This document shows, in pieces, positions 16,801 through 24,535 of a stretch of 36,441 nucleotides of DNA. Below the pieces are notes generated by a model that saw only the letters and a program-made list of their open reading frames with translations, ran no database searches and was not told where the DNA came from. Position 1 is the stretch's first letter, and the number at the start of each line of letters is the position of its first letter. Source of the stretch: Rhodospirillales bacterium (GTDB taxonomy: Bacteria > Pseudomonadota > Alphaproteobacteria > Rhodospirillales > WMHbin7); assembly GCA_016215555.1 (NCBI GenBank), contig JACRJC010000017.1:1-36441 (forward strand), in the 5' to 3' direction. Both the position numbers and the translations under genes were made by a program.

Positions 16801-17802
16801 TCAAGCTTGCTGGGCGCGGGCAAGGGCCGCTTCCATCGCGCGCCTTAAATAGACGCGGATATTGTCGCGCAAATGCGGTTTGCTGAAACCGTGATGCGGC
16901 AGCGGATTGACTTCCGCGCTGGCCATTTCGGCCAGTTCGGTCAGGCTTTTCTTGTTCAGCCTTTGCCCCTGCATCGCCGCTTCGGTCTTGGAAAGCCGGA
17001 CCGGACCTTCATTGACGGCGCCGATGGCGATCCTGGCGTCCTTGCAGCTTTCCCGGTCAGCGTCCAAGCGGAAGGTCAGCGCCATCACCGCCATGCCGAA
17101 TTCCAGGCCGCCGCGCACCGTCGATTTGTGATAGCCCCAGGCCGAATCCTTGCCCATGGGCGGCACATGGACATATCGGATCATCTCGCCAAGATTGAGG
17201 GTCAAGGGGCGCAAACCGTCGCCGGAGAACAGATGATCGATGCTCATCCGCACCGGCCCGCCCGCGCCCAGCACGGTCACTTCGGCGCCGGCAGCCATCA
17301 GCGCAGGCGCGATGTCCGACATATAGACCGACCAGCAGACTTCCTTCTTGTTCTTGGGAAAGGGATAGCAGCAATCGCCGCCCCGCTTGTAGCAGGGCTC
17401 GACGAATTGGAAATCGTGTTTCTGGTTCAGATACAAGCAGCGCGTTTCCTGGCACAGATTGCCGCCCAGGGTGGCGCGCTGGCGGATCTGGTTGCCGGCC
17501 ACCGTATGGGCGCTGGCGGCCAGCAGGGGCGCCGCGCTCGTTACCAAATCGCTATGTTCGATCTCGGCCAGGCGGGTCAGCGCATCCACCTTCAACCAGC
17601 CCTCGCCGTCCACCGTCATCGGTTCGCGCAGGATGCGTCCAAGGCCGACCAGATGAGCGGGCTTGGCGATGCCGATGCGCATGTTGGGAATCAGATCGGT
17701 ACCACCGGCCAGGAAACGAGTCTCGGTCTCGATCTCGTGCAGGCGCGTCACCGCCTCTTCCGCCGATGTGGCGTTCTCATGCTCGAACTCGAACAAAATC
17801 AT
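16801..17802 (-). CDS. hcrB: HcrB-like FAD subunit with extra [4Fe-4S] loop
   Basis: The 333-residue FAD subunit has the FAD-binding motifs RFLAGGTDLIPNM (29-41) and TLGGNLCQ (111-118). Between them and the CO-dehydrogenase-flavoprotein C-terminal domain lies a loop of about 40 residues with cysteines at 122, 137, 144, 145 and 156. In the known 4-hydroxybenzoyl-CoA reductase such a loop binds a [4Fe-4S] cluster through four cysteines with nearly the same spacing. This cluster is absent from ordinary xanthine dehydrogenases and allows electron flow from ferredoxin to substrate. The start at 17802 has GGGAGG 6-7 nt upstream; the longer frame to 17865 runs into the operator and is rejected. First gene of the operon. 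Confidence 0.87.
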   Translation of the reverse strand: MILFEFEHENATSAEEAVTRLHEIETETRFLAGGTDLIPNMRIGIAKPAHLVGLGRILREPMTVDGEGWLKVDALTRLAEIEHSDLVTSAAPLLAASAHTVAGNQIRQRATLGGNLCQETRCLYLNQKHDFQFVEPCYKRGGDCCYPFPKNKKEVCWSVYMSDIAPALMAAGAEVTVLGAGGPVRMSIDHLFSGDGLRPLTLNLGEMIRYVHVPPMGKDSAWGYHKSTVRGGLEFGMAVMALTFRLDADRESCKDARIAIGAVNEGPVRLSKTEAAMQGQRLNKKSLTELAEMASAEVNPLPHHGFSKPHLRDNIRVYLRRAMEAALARAQQA

Positions 17803-17847
17803 GACGGCACCTCCCAGCACCTGTTTTTCGGCCTCAAGGCTAACCCA

Positions 17848-17872
17848 ATATAGTTTGTGAGTCAAACTATAT
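17848..17872. promoter_or_regulatory. Perfect palindrome, putative MarR operator for the hcr operon
   Basis: Half-sites ATATAGTTTG and CAAACTATAT are a perfect 10-bp inverted repeat separated by 5 nt. The site lies 46-70 nt upstream of the hcrB start and 71-95 nt upstream of the divergent marR start, where a repressor could block both promoters. On the minus strand it contains TTGACT and TATATT hexamers usable as promoter elements. Form and size are typical of MarR-family operators. Confidence 0.75.
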
Positions 17873-17907
17873 CGAAGGGGAATTTTGCTCTATTTCACGA
17901 CTTGCCA

Positions 17908-17936
17908 TTGATGAATGGGATTGAATTGGCTATCAC
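17908..17936 (+). promoter_or_regulatory. Possible promoter of marR
   Basis: TTGATG (17908-17913) and TATCAC (17931-17936) are separated by 17 nt. Transcription from them would start within a few bases of the marR ATG at 17943, which has no ribosome-binding site in front, so the mRNA may be leaderless. Both hexamers are imperfect and this is a weak call. Confidence 0.3.
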
Positions 17937-17942
17937 TGCTTC

Positions 17943-18410
17943 ATGGCAGCCAAGAAGCAGACCCCCCCCGGCAAGGAATTGATTAATTTCGCCCGTTTGC
18001 AGGACTATATCGGCTATCGGGCCAGGCAGGCCCAGTCGGCGATTTTCCGCGACTTTACCACCATTACCGACAGCGTGGGGCTCTCGCCCGGCGAATTCAG
18101 CCTGTTGACCTTGATTGGGGCCAATCCGGGCATCAACCAGGTGACGCTGGTCTCCTTGCACAATCTGGACAAATCGACGCTGTCGCTGGCCATCCGCGAC
18201 CTGAAGCGTCGAAATCTCATCGAAAGCCGCCGCCAGACCGAGGATGGGCGCTATTTCGCCCTCTACCTCACCAAGCTGGGCAGCCAACGCCAACGCCAAG
18301 CCACGGCCCTGGTCGAGGGCCAAGAGAGGCGCATGGACAAGATGCTGAAACCCGGCGAGCGCGAGATTCTGCTCGATCTTCTGAAGCGGATTTCAAAAGC
18401 GTTCGATTAG
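17943..18410 (+). CDS. MarR-family regulator, probable repressor of the hcr operon
   Basis: This 155-residue protein has the MarR winged-helix layout: N-terminal dimerisation helix (FARLQDYIGYRARQAQSAIFRDF), recognition region NQVTLVSLHNLDKSTLSLAIRDLKRRNLI (about residues 60-88), wing with ESRRQTEDGRYFALYLTKLG, and C-terminal dimerisation helices. It is divergent from hcrB with a perfect palindrome between them. MarR proteins that control aromatic degradation often release DNA on binding the aromatic acid or its CoA ester (BadR, CouR types); the ligand here is unknown. No Shine-Dalgarno sequence precedes the ATG, possibly indicating leaderless translation. It ends 4 nt into the convergent kinase gene. 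Confidence 0.88.
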   Translation: MAAKKQTPPGKELINFARLQDYIGYRARQAQSAIFRDFTTITDSVGLSPGEFSLLTLIGANPGINQVTLVSLHNLDKSTLSLAIRDLKRRNLIESRRQTEDGRYFALYLTKLGSQRQRQATALVEGQERRMDKMLKPGEREILLDLLKRISKAFD

Positions 18411-20728
18411 CCCGCCGGTAGATATAGAGTCACGGTGGTGCCTTCGTCCGGAACCGAGGCGATTTCGATGCGCCCGCCATGCAGTTCGACGAAGCGCTTG
18501 ACCAGAACCAAGCCGATGCCCCCGCCCTTGCCGGGCTTGCCGGCATCCAGACTGCCCTCCAGCGCCGCCTGATCGGAAGCCGAGATGCCCGAGCCGGTAT
18601 CGGCCACGGTAAAGGCCACGTCCCGGCCCTGGCGGCTGGCGGCCAGGGTGATCTGCCCGCCCTCGGGCGTGAATTTCACGGCATTGCTGACCAGATTGTA
18701 AAGCGCCTGTTTCAGCCGCTTGGCGTCGCCCACCATCCAGCCGATATCGGGCGGGCAATCGTAATTGAGGGTCAGGTTCTTGGCCTTCACCGCCTCGCGG
18801 GTCAGCGCCAGCACGCCCGACAGCAAGACGGTGACGTCCAGCGTATCGATGGACAAGGTCAGGCGTCCGGCTTCCAGGGTCGCCAGTTCGACCATGGCAT
18901 CGACCAGGCCGTGGGCCAGGCGCGAGGATTCCAGAACCCCCTTCACATGCTCGGTCTGGCGCGAATTCAAATCGCCGTAATAGGCGTTGGCCAGGATGTC
19001 GGCATGGCTCAGCGCCGCCTCGAGCGGGGCCTTCAACTCCGCGGCGACGCTGGCCACGAATTCGGCGCCCAGCCGGTTGGCGGCCTCCAGGGCCTGGCCG
19101 CGTTCGATCAAGGCCTGCTCGACCCGGGCCGAATCGGTCACGTCATACCAAGTGACCAGCAGCCCGCCGTCGGGCAAGGGCAGGCTGGCCTGGTCCAGCA
19201 CCAACCCGTCGGAACGGGCCATGCGCAATAGCTCGGCCGGACGCTCGGCCAGCAGACGCTCGAAGCCGGCCTTCAGCCCTTCCCAGGCCTGGGCATCGAT
19301 ATAAGGACGCCAGACCTCGAACAGCCAACTGGCATGGGGCTGGTTTTGCAGCACCGCGCCATCCAGATTCCACAGCCGCACCAAGGCCTGATTGAATAAT
19401 TTCAACCGCCCGTCATCGCCGAAGACGGCCACCGCCTCGTGCAGATGATCCAGGGTCTGGCGATGCACGGCGACCATGGTGTTGTAGGACCGCTCCATCG
19501 CCAGCTTGTCGGTGACGTTTTCATAGGTGAAGAGCAGTCCGCCCAGGGGATGGGGGGCGATCAGGCGGCGCAGCGTGGTGCCGTCAGGCAGATGGACAAT
19601 GTCCTCGGCGGCTTCCATCAGGCTGTTGAAGCGCTTGAGTTCGGCTTCCTTGAAGGAGGGGAAATCGGCCTGTTCGGGCAGCAAGCGCCGTTCGCGCAGG
19701 AAATCGAGAATCTCGACATAGGTCGGACGCTGGGCCAGCCATGCGCGATCCAATCGCCACAGATGCACATAGGCGTCGTTGAAGAAGGCCAGGCGGGTAT
19801 CGGGCCCGTGAATGGCGATGGCGGGGGTCAGGCGTTCCAGCACTTCGCCATGGGCGGCGACATGGCGCGACAGCGAATCCACCGCCTCTTCCAGGCGCGT
19901 CATGTCCAGGCCGTAGCCGACCACGCCGCCGGCCAGGGGAATCTCGGCGATTTCGTAAAGCCGCCTGGCCCCTTCCACCACCAGATGGCGCGACTGGGTC
20001 AGCATGCGGTTTTCCGCCCTGACGGTTTCGGCCAGGGCCGGACCTTCCGGCATCAGCTCGTTCTGGCTGGAAACGACCGAGGCCGGGGAAAGCGCATCCA
20101 CCGCCTGCGCATAGGCGCGGTTGCACCAGACCAGCTTGAGATCGGAATCGCGCAGCCAAACCGGAATCGGCATGGCGTTCAGCACGGCGCGCAGACGGTC
20201 GCGCTCGGTCAGCAGCACGAAGGTTTCCGACGACAGCCGGTCCAGCGTCTCGGTGTTCTGGGTGATGTCCTCTGCCCATATCACGTCGGCCAGATAACGA
20301 TCAGTGCCGTCGGAAATGCGCTGACCGGTAAAGCGGATGCGGCGCAACGGATCAAGCAGGGCCACTTCGGCAATAAAGCTGGCCCCGTCGCGCCTGAGGC
20401 CGGCCACCCCGGCCAGCAGCGCCGCTTGGTCGGAAGGGCCGAAATATTGCGCCACCTCCTCGAACCGGGTGTCGGTGCCGGCCCGCAAGCCCAGCATGAC
20501 GGCCAGCCGGCGCGAACAGACCTGATCGCCATTGGCGTCCCAACGGTAAAATCCGTTGGGAGCGAAATTCAGCATTTCGGCCAGGCAGGCGGTTTTCTCG
20601 GCGCTGGTCTCGAGGGCGAGATCGGTCTCGACGCGCCGTCTGGCCAGAAGCGCCAGCGACGCCACGGCGACGGCCAGCGCCACGCCCAAAGCCAGAAGCA
20701 GCGGGGAAAGGGTGTCGGGATCGATCAT
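18407..20728 (-). CDS. DivL-like multi-PAS kinase homologue lacking the phosphoacceptor His
   Basis: This 773-residue protein has an N-terminal membrane helix (~9-29), about four PAS domains (~45-150, ~185-275, ~295-400, ~425-530), a dimerisation helix pair from ~548 and a HATPase domain with N box (LKQALYNLVSNAVKF), G1 (FTVADTGSGIS) and G2 (GGGIGLVLVKRF). In the H box the usual SHELRTPL reads AAELKAPL, so residue 563 is Ala (codon GCG at 19042-19040) where the phosphorylated His should be. Caulobacter DivL, a cell-cycle protein of 769 residues, has Tyr550 at this place and acts without His phosphorylation. Similar length, membrane anchor and PAS content suggest a DivL relative that controls other kinases. 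The ATP-binding boxes are intact, so it is not simply a decayed gene. No partner regulator is adjacent. Confidence 0.82.
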   Translation of the reverse strand: MIDPDTLSPLLLALGVALAVAVASLALLARRRVETDLALETSAEKTACLAEMLNFAPNGFYRWDANGDQVCSRRLAVMLGLRAGTDTRFEEVAQYFGPSDQAALLAGVAGLRRDGASFIAEVALLDPLRRIRFTGQRISDGTDRYLADVIWAEDITQNTETLDRLSSETFVLLTERDRLRAVLNAMPIPVWLRDSDLKLVWCNRAYAQAVDALSPASVVSSQNELMPEGPALAETVRAENRMLTQSRHLVVEGARRLYEIAEIPLAGGVVGYGLDMTRLEEAVDSLSRHVAAHGEVLERLTPAIAIHGPDTRLAFFNDAYVHLWRLDRAWLAQRPTYVEILDFLRERRLLPEQADFPSFKEAELKRFNSLMEAAEDIVHLPDGTTLRRLIAPHPLGGLLFTYENVTDKLAMERSYNTMVAVHRQTLDHLHEAVAVFGDDGRLKLFNQALVRLWNLDGAVLQNQPHASWLFEVWRPYIDAQAWEGLKAGFERLLAERPAELLRMARSDGLVLDQASLPLPDGGLLVTWYDVTDSARVEQALIERGQALEAANRLGAEFVASVAAELKAPLEAALSHADILANAYYGDLNSRQTEHVKGVLESSRLAHGLVDAMVELATLEAGRLTLSIDTLDVTVLLSGVLALTREAVKAKNLTLNYDCPPDIGWMVGDAKRLKQALYNLVSNAVKFTPEGGQITLAASRQGRDVAFTVADTGSGISASDQAALEGSLDAGKPGKGGGIGLVLVKRFVELHGGRIEIASVPDEGTTVTLYLPAG

Positions 20729-20768
20729 GCCCGGCTAAGGGTGCCCGCCTTGGCCCGGAAAGGCAAGC

Positions 20769-23186
20769 CTAACCAGCGTCTTCCTCGGCCTTGGCAAGCC
20801 AGCTTTCCAGGGCTTCCCAGGACCGGGCCTGGATTTCCGCCATGGCGTCGCCCAACCGCAGGGCCTTGGCCTCTTCGCCCTTCTTGGCCGCCGATTCGGC
20901 GTTCAATCCCTGGCGATGCAGGGCGGAAAAGCCGAGATTGGCGGCGGCCCCGGCGATCTTATGGGCGACGCGACCCATTTGAGCGGCGTCGCGGCTGGCC
21001 AGGGCGGCATGCAGATTGCGGAAATTCTCGGCCGAGCTGGAGCGGTAGGTGCCGATCAAATCGCGCAGCTTGGAGGCGCCGAACGTGCCGAACCAAAGCG
21101 CCAATTTGGCTTCGTCGAGCAGGGCGGTTTCATCGCCGGCGGGGCCGTCTTCGGGGGCGGCGCCCTGACGGCCTGACAAGACGCTGGTCAACACGGAGCG
21201 GATTTCCTTCAAGTTGAGCGGTTTGGGTAAAAAGCCGTTCATGCCCGAGGCCATGGCGCGGTCGCGGTCGGCCTGATGAACATTGGCGGTCATGGCCAGG
21301 ATCGGCACTTTCGCGGCCTGGCTGACCGGCAGCCGGCGCACGCGTTTGGCGACGTCGTAACCATCCATGACCGGCATCAGCAGATCAAGCAGGATCACGT
21401 CGAAACTGGCCTTGGCCAACTTATCCAGAGCCTCTTCGCCCGAGGCGGCATGGATGACGCGATGGCCGTCCAGGGATAGCAAGCCCTCGGCCACCATGCG
21501 GTTGATCTCGACGTCATCGACCACCAGGATCGACAGATTGGTGGGATAGCCCCCTGCCCGGCCTTCGGCGCTCGTGCCCGGCCTTCCTCTTTCGAACGGC
21601 AGCATGAAATGAAAGACGCTGCCCTCGCCGGCCTTGCTGCTGGCGCTGACCTGGCCGCCCATGCCCTCGACCAGCCGTTTGACGATGGCCAATCCCAGGC
21701 CGGTGCCGCCAAAGCGCCTGGCGATCGACGGATCCGCCTGCCTGAAGGGTTCGAAGATCGATCCCAGCGCCGCATCGGGTACGCCGACGCCGGTATCGAT
21801 GACCTGGAAGCGGACGATCATCCGCCCCTGATTTTCTTCGGGCACATCCAGCTTGACCTTGACGCCGCCCTTTTCGGTGAATTTGACGGCGTTGCCGATC
21901 AGGTTGAGCAAAATCTGGCGCAGGCGGCCGGGATCGCCTCGCACCCAGCCCAGCCCAGGCGGCAGCTCGACCGAGAAATTCAAGCCCTTCTCCTCGGCCC
22001 TGGCCGACATCAACTGCCCCAGCGACTGCGCCATATCGGTCAAGTCGAAATCGATGCGCTCGAAGACGAAGCGTTCGTTGTCCAGCTTGGTCACGTCAAG
22101 GATATCGTCGAGCAAGGCCAGCAGCGCCTCGCTGGAGGCGCGCATGACGCGCACGTAATTGCGTTCGCGCTCGGGCAGGCCGAAATTCTCCAAAATCTGG
22201 ACCATGCCCATCAATCCGTTCATGGGGGTGCGGATTTCATGACTCATCACGGCCAGGAATTCGGTTCTGATCTTGACGGCGGCCTCGGCGCTGTCCTTGG
22301 CCTCGGCCAGCTTTTGTTCCAGCGTGATTCTGTCCGTGATGTCGAGGATGACGCCGACGATGCCGCCGACGGCGCCATCCAGGGCCTGGAACACCGCCTT
22401 GTGGAAGACGACGTGGCGGCGGCCCTCCTCCTTGGTCTCGGCCTCGGCCTCGTAGACCTGCTTGCCGCCCCGCCGCATCAGATCGAGATCGGCCTGGTGA
22501 TAGATGTGAGCCAGCTCGCCAGGGGCGATTTCATAGACGGTGCGCCCCCTGATCTGATCCCCCGGCTTGCCCAGGAAAGCGCAAAAGGCCGAATTCAGCG
22601 CAACATAGCGTCCCGTCGAATCCTTGACGAAGACCGGCAGCGGCATCGAATCCAGCAACAATTCCTGAAAAGCCAACTGGTCGGCGATGCGCTGCCGGCT
22701 TTGCTTCAATTCCTCCTCGGCCAAACGCTTGGCCGTGATATCCAGGGCGACGCAAAGGATGCGCGCCACCCCGCTGGGGTCCAGCAGGCAAGACAGGCTC
22801 AAATCGGCAAAGCACAAGGCGCCGTTTTCACGCCTGAACGAGATTTCCGTCTCGGCCCTTAACAGATCGCCAGCGAGCAGGCGCTGAACCAGGGCCCAAT
22901 GGTCGCCTCGCTCGTCGGGTTCGGGAATGTCTTGCCAGTTGAATCCCTTGATGGCCTTGGCGTCGTAACCCAGGATTTGCGGCCAGGCCTGATTGAATTC
23001 GAGAATGCGCCCTTCGGCGTCGAACAGAACGATGCCCACCGAAGCGGCGCTGAAGATGCCGCGATAGCGCTCCTCGCCCTGGCGGGCAAGATCAAGCGTG
23101 CGCCTGGCGAACCACCAAGCGCCGGCCCAGGCCGCGGCCAGCACGGCCAGGAACAACAAGAAGACCGCGTAAGCGCTTTCCGTCAA
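20769..23186 (-). CDS. Hybrid sensor kinase: TM-PAS-PAS-HisKA-HATPase-REC-HPt
   Basis: This protein of about 805 residues starts with one membrane helix (YAVFLLFLAVLAAAWAGAWW), then two PAS domains. The HisKA domain has the phosphorylated His in FLAVMSHEIRTPMNG, and the HATPase has N box LRQILLNLIGNAVKF and G2 GGTGLGLAIVKRL. The receiver domain has its Asp in VILLDLLMPVMDG, and the C-terminal HPt domain has its His in VAHKIAGAAANLGF. It is therefore a complete four-step phosphorelay lacking only the final regulator. I prefer a TTG start at 23186, with GGGAGG about 7 nt upstream and the membrane helix immediately after. An ATG at 23237 would add an unconvincing 17-residue leader without a ribosome-binding site. 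It is separated by 40 nt from the DivL-like gene on the same strand; the signal is unknown. Confidence 0.88.
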   Translation of the reverse strand: MTESAYAVFLLFLAVLAAAWAGAWWFARRTLDLARQGEERYRGIFSAASVGIVLFDAEGRILEFNQAWPQILGYDAKAIKGFNWQDIPEPDERGDHWALVQRLLAGDLLRAETEISFRRENGALCFADLSLSCLLDPSGVARILCVALDITAKRLAEEELKQSRQRIADQLAFQELLLDSMPLPVFVKDSTGRYVALNSAFCAFLGKPGDQIRGRTVYEIAPGELAHIYHQADLDLMRRGGKQVYEAEAETKEEGRRHVVFHKAVFQALDGAVGGIVGVILDITDRITLEQKLAEAKDSAEAAVKIRTEFLAVMSHEIRTPMNGLMGMVQILENFGLPERERNYVRVMRASSEALLALLDDILDVTKLDNERFVFERIDFDLTDMAQSLGQLMSARAEEKGLNFSVELPPGLGWVRGDPGRLRQILLNLIGNAVKFTEKGGVKVKLDVPEENQGRMIVRFQVIDTGVGVPDAALGSIFEPFRQADPSIARRFGGTGLGLAIVKRLVEGMGGQVSASSKAGEGSVFHFMLPFERGRPGTSAEGRAGGYPTNLSILVVDDVEINRMVAEGLLSLDGHRVIHAASGEEALDKLAKASFDVILLDLLMPVMDGYDVAKRVRRLPVSQAAKVPILAMTANVHQADRDRAMASGMNGFLPKPLNLKEIRSVLTSVLSGRQGAAPEDGPAGDETALLDEAKLALWFGTFGASKLRDLIGTYRSSSAENFRNLHAALASRDAAQMGRVAHKIAGAAANLGFSALHRQGLNAESAAKKGEEAKALRLGDAMAEIQARSWEALESWLAKAEEDAG

Positions 23187-23314
23187 CCGACGCCTCCCGC
23201 AGGCGAAAATTTCACTTATGCTACAATAGGTTGTCATAATGCACCAGCGTCTTCTTTGCAAATCGGTCCATCTTGGGTACTCTCTCGCCCTTCCTTGCAG
23301 CAAGGTCTGGACTC

Positions 23315-23803
23315 ATGCCGTTTCTGATCGCCTACATCGCCGTCATCTTTCTGGCCAACTGGGCCATTCAGACTTTCCATTTGGTGCCCGTCGGCTTCGG
23401 CCTGATGGCGCCCGCTGGCGTCTATTTCGCCGGCCTTGCCTTTACCTTGCGCGATCTGGTTCAAGACCGTCTGGGGCGCAATTGGACGATCGGCGCCATC
23501 CTGGCCGGCGCCGCGCTGTCCTATCTGATCGAACCCAAATTCGCGCTGGCCAGCGCCGCCGCCTTCCTGGTTTCGGAATTGCTGGACTTCGCCATCTACA
23601 CGCCGCTTAAGAAGCGCAATTGGCTGACGGCGGTGACGGTATCCAATCTGGCCGGTCTGATCGCCGACAGCGCCCTGTTCTTGTGGCTGGCCTTCGGCAG
23701 TATCGATTTCCTGCCCGGCCAGGTCGTCGGCAAGCTGTGGATGACCCTGGCCGCCGTGGCGATGCTGGGCCTGGTCCGCCGCCATCGCCGCCAAGTCGCC
23801 TAG
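23315..23803 (+). CDS. VUT-family (YhhQ-like) queuosine precursor transporter
   Basis: This 162-residue, highly hydrophobic protein of the DUF165/VUT family has about five to six membrane segments, and features such as AGVYFAGLAFTLRDLVQDRLGR and VSNLAGLIADSALFLW. Relatives such as E. coli YhhQ import the queuosine precursors preQ0 and preQ1. The next gene, 3 nt downstream, is queC, the enzyme that makes preQ0, which strongly supports the assignment. The ATG at 23315 has AAGGT upstream; the longer frame to 23273 has no site. No preQ1 riboswitch fold was recognised upstream. Confidence 0.85.
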   Translation: MPFLIAYIAVIFLANWAIQTFHLVPVGFGLMAPAGVYFAGLAFTLRDLVQDRLGRNWTIGAILAGAALSYLIEPKFALASAAAFLVSELLDFAIYTPLKKRNWLTAVTVSNLAGLIADSALFLWLAFGSIDFLPGQVVGKLWMTLAAVAMLGLVRRHRRQVA

Positions 23804-23806
23804 CCC

Positions 23807-24535
23807 ATGACCAAGCTGGCGACCGTCCTTTTGTCGGGCGGGCTGGATTCGGCCACCGCCGCGGCCTGGGTCTTGGCCGAGGGATGGCAGGCCCAAGCGC
23901 TGTCCATCGATTACGGTCAGGCCCATCGCCGCGAGATATTGTCGGCCAGGGCCGTAGCCGAAAGCCTGGGCATGCCGCAACGCACCGCCGACGCCCGTTT
24001 CTTCGCCGGCCTGGCCGGACATTCGGCCTTGACCGATCAGGCCCATCACGCCCTGCCCGAACGGCGCGACGCCAAAGCCATGGGGGCCAGCGACATTCCC
24101 ATCACCTATGTTCCCCTGCGCAACAGCGTCTTCCTGACCCTGGCCGCCGCCCAACTGGAAAGCCAGGCCCTGCAACTGATCGAGACGCAAGGAACGGATC
24201 CCAAGGACTTGCGGGCCGGGATCGTCATCGCCGCCAACGCCCTTGATTATTCCGGCTATCCCGATTGCCGCCCCGAATTCTACGAAGCGGCGGCCAAGAT
24301 GCTGAATCTGGGGGCCAAGCTGTTCACGCAATATGGCGTCGCCATCGAATTGCTGACGCCGCTGATTTCGCTGTCCAAGGCCGACATCGTGCGGCTGGCG
24401 GGACGGCTGAAGGCGCCCTTGCATCTGACCTGGAGTTGCTATGCCGGCGGCGACCGGCCTTGCGGCGTCTGCGACAGTTGCATTCTAAGGGCCAAGGGTT
24501 TCGCCGAAGCCGGCCTTGCCGACCCGGCGTTATAA
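23807..24535 (+). CDS. queC: 7-cyano-7-deazaguanine synthase QueC
   Basis: QueC converts 7-carboxy-7-deazaguanine to preQ0 with ATP and ammonia, a step toward queuosine in tRNA. The PP-loop SGGLDSATA lies at residues 10-18; SIDYGQAHRREI and TYVPLRNSVFL are family motifs; the zinc-binding cysteines are in the C-terminal SCYAGGDRPCGVCDSC. Length, 242 residues, is normal. It follows the VUT transporter gene by 3 nt and overlaps the convergent kinase gene by 6 nt. Confidence 0.95.
   Translation: MTKLATVLLSGGLDSATAAAWVLAEGWQAQALSIDYGQAHRREILSARAVAESLGMPQRTADARFFAGLAGHSALTDQAHHALPERRDAKAMGASDIPITYVPLRNSVFLTLAAAQLESQALQLIETQGTDPKDLRAGIVIAANALDYSGYPDCRPEFYEAAAKMLNLGAKLFTQYGVAIELLTPLISLSKADIVRLAGRLKAPLHLTWSCYAGGDRPCGVCDSCILRAKGFAEAGLADPAL

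Noticed and set aside
19439-21217. 592-codon plus-strand frame opposite the DivL-like kinase
   Set aside because: It runs antisense to a kinase with intact ATP-binding boxes and crosses the gap to the next gene; composition typical of a shadow frame.
23187-23314. Possible preQ1 riboswitch before the transporter-queC pair
   Set aside because: I found neither the short stem-loop nor the A-rich tail and paired loop bases of known preQ1 classes.
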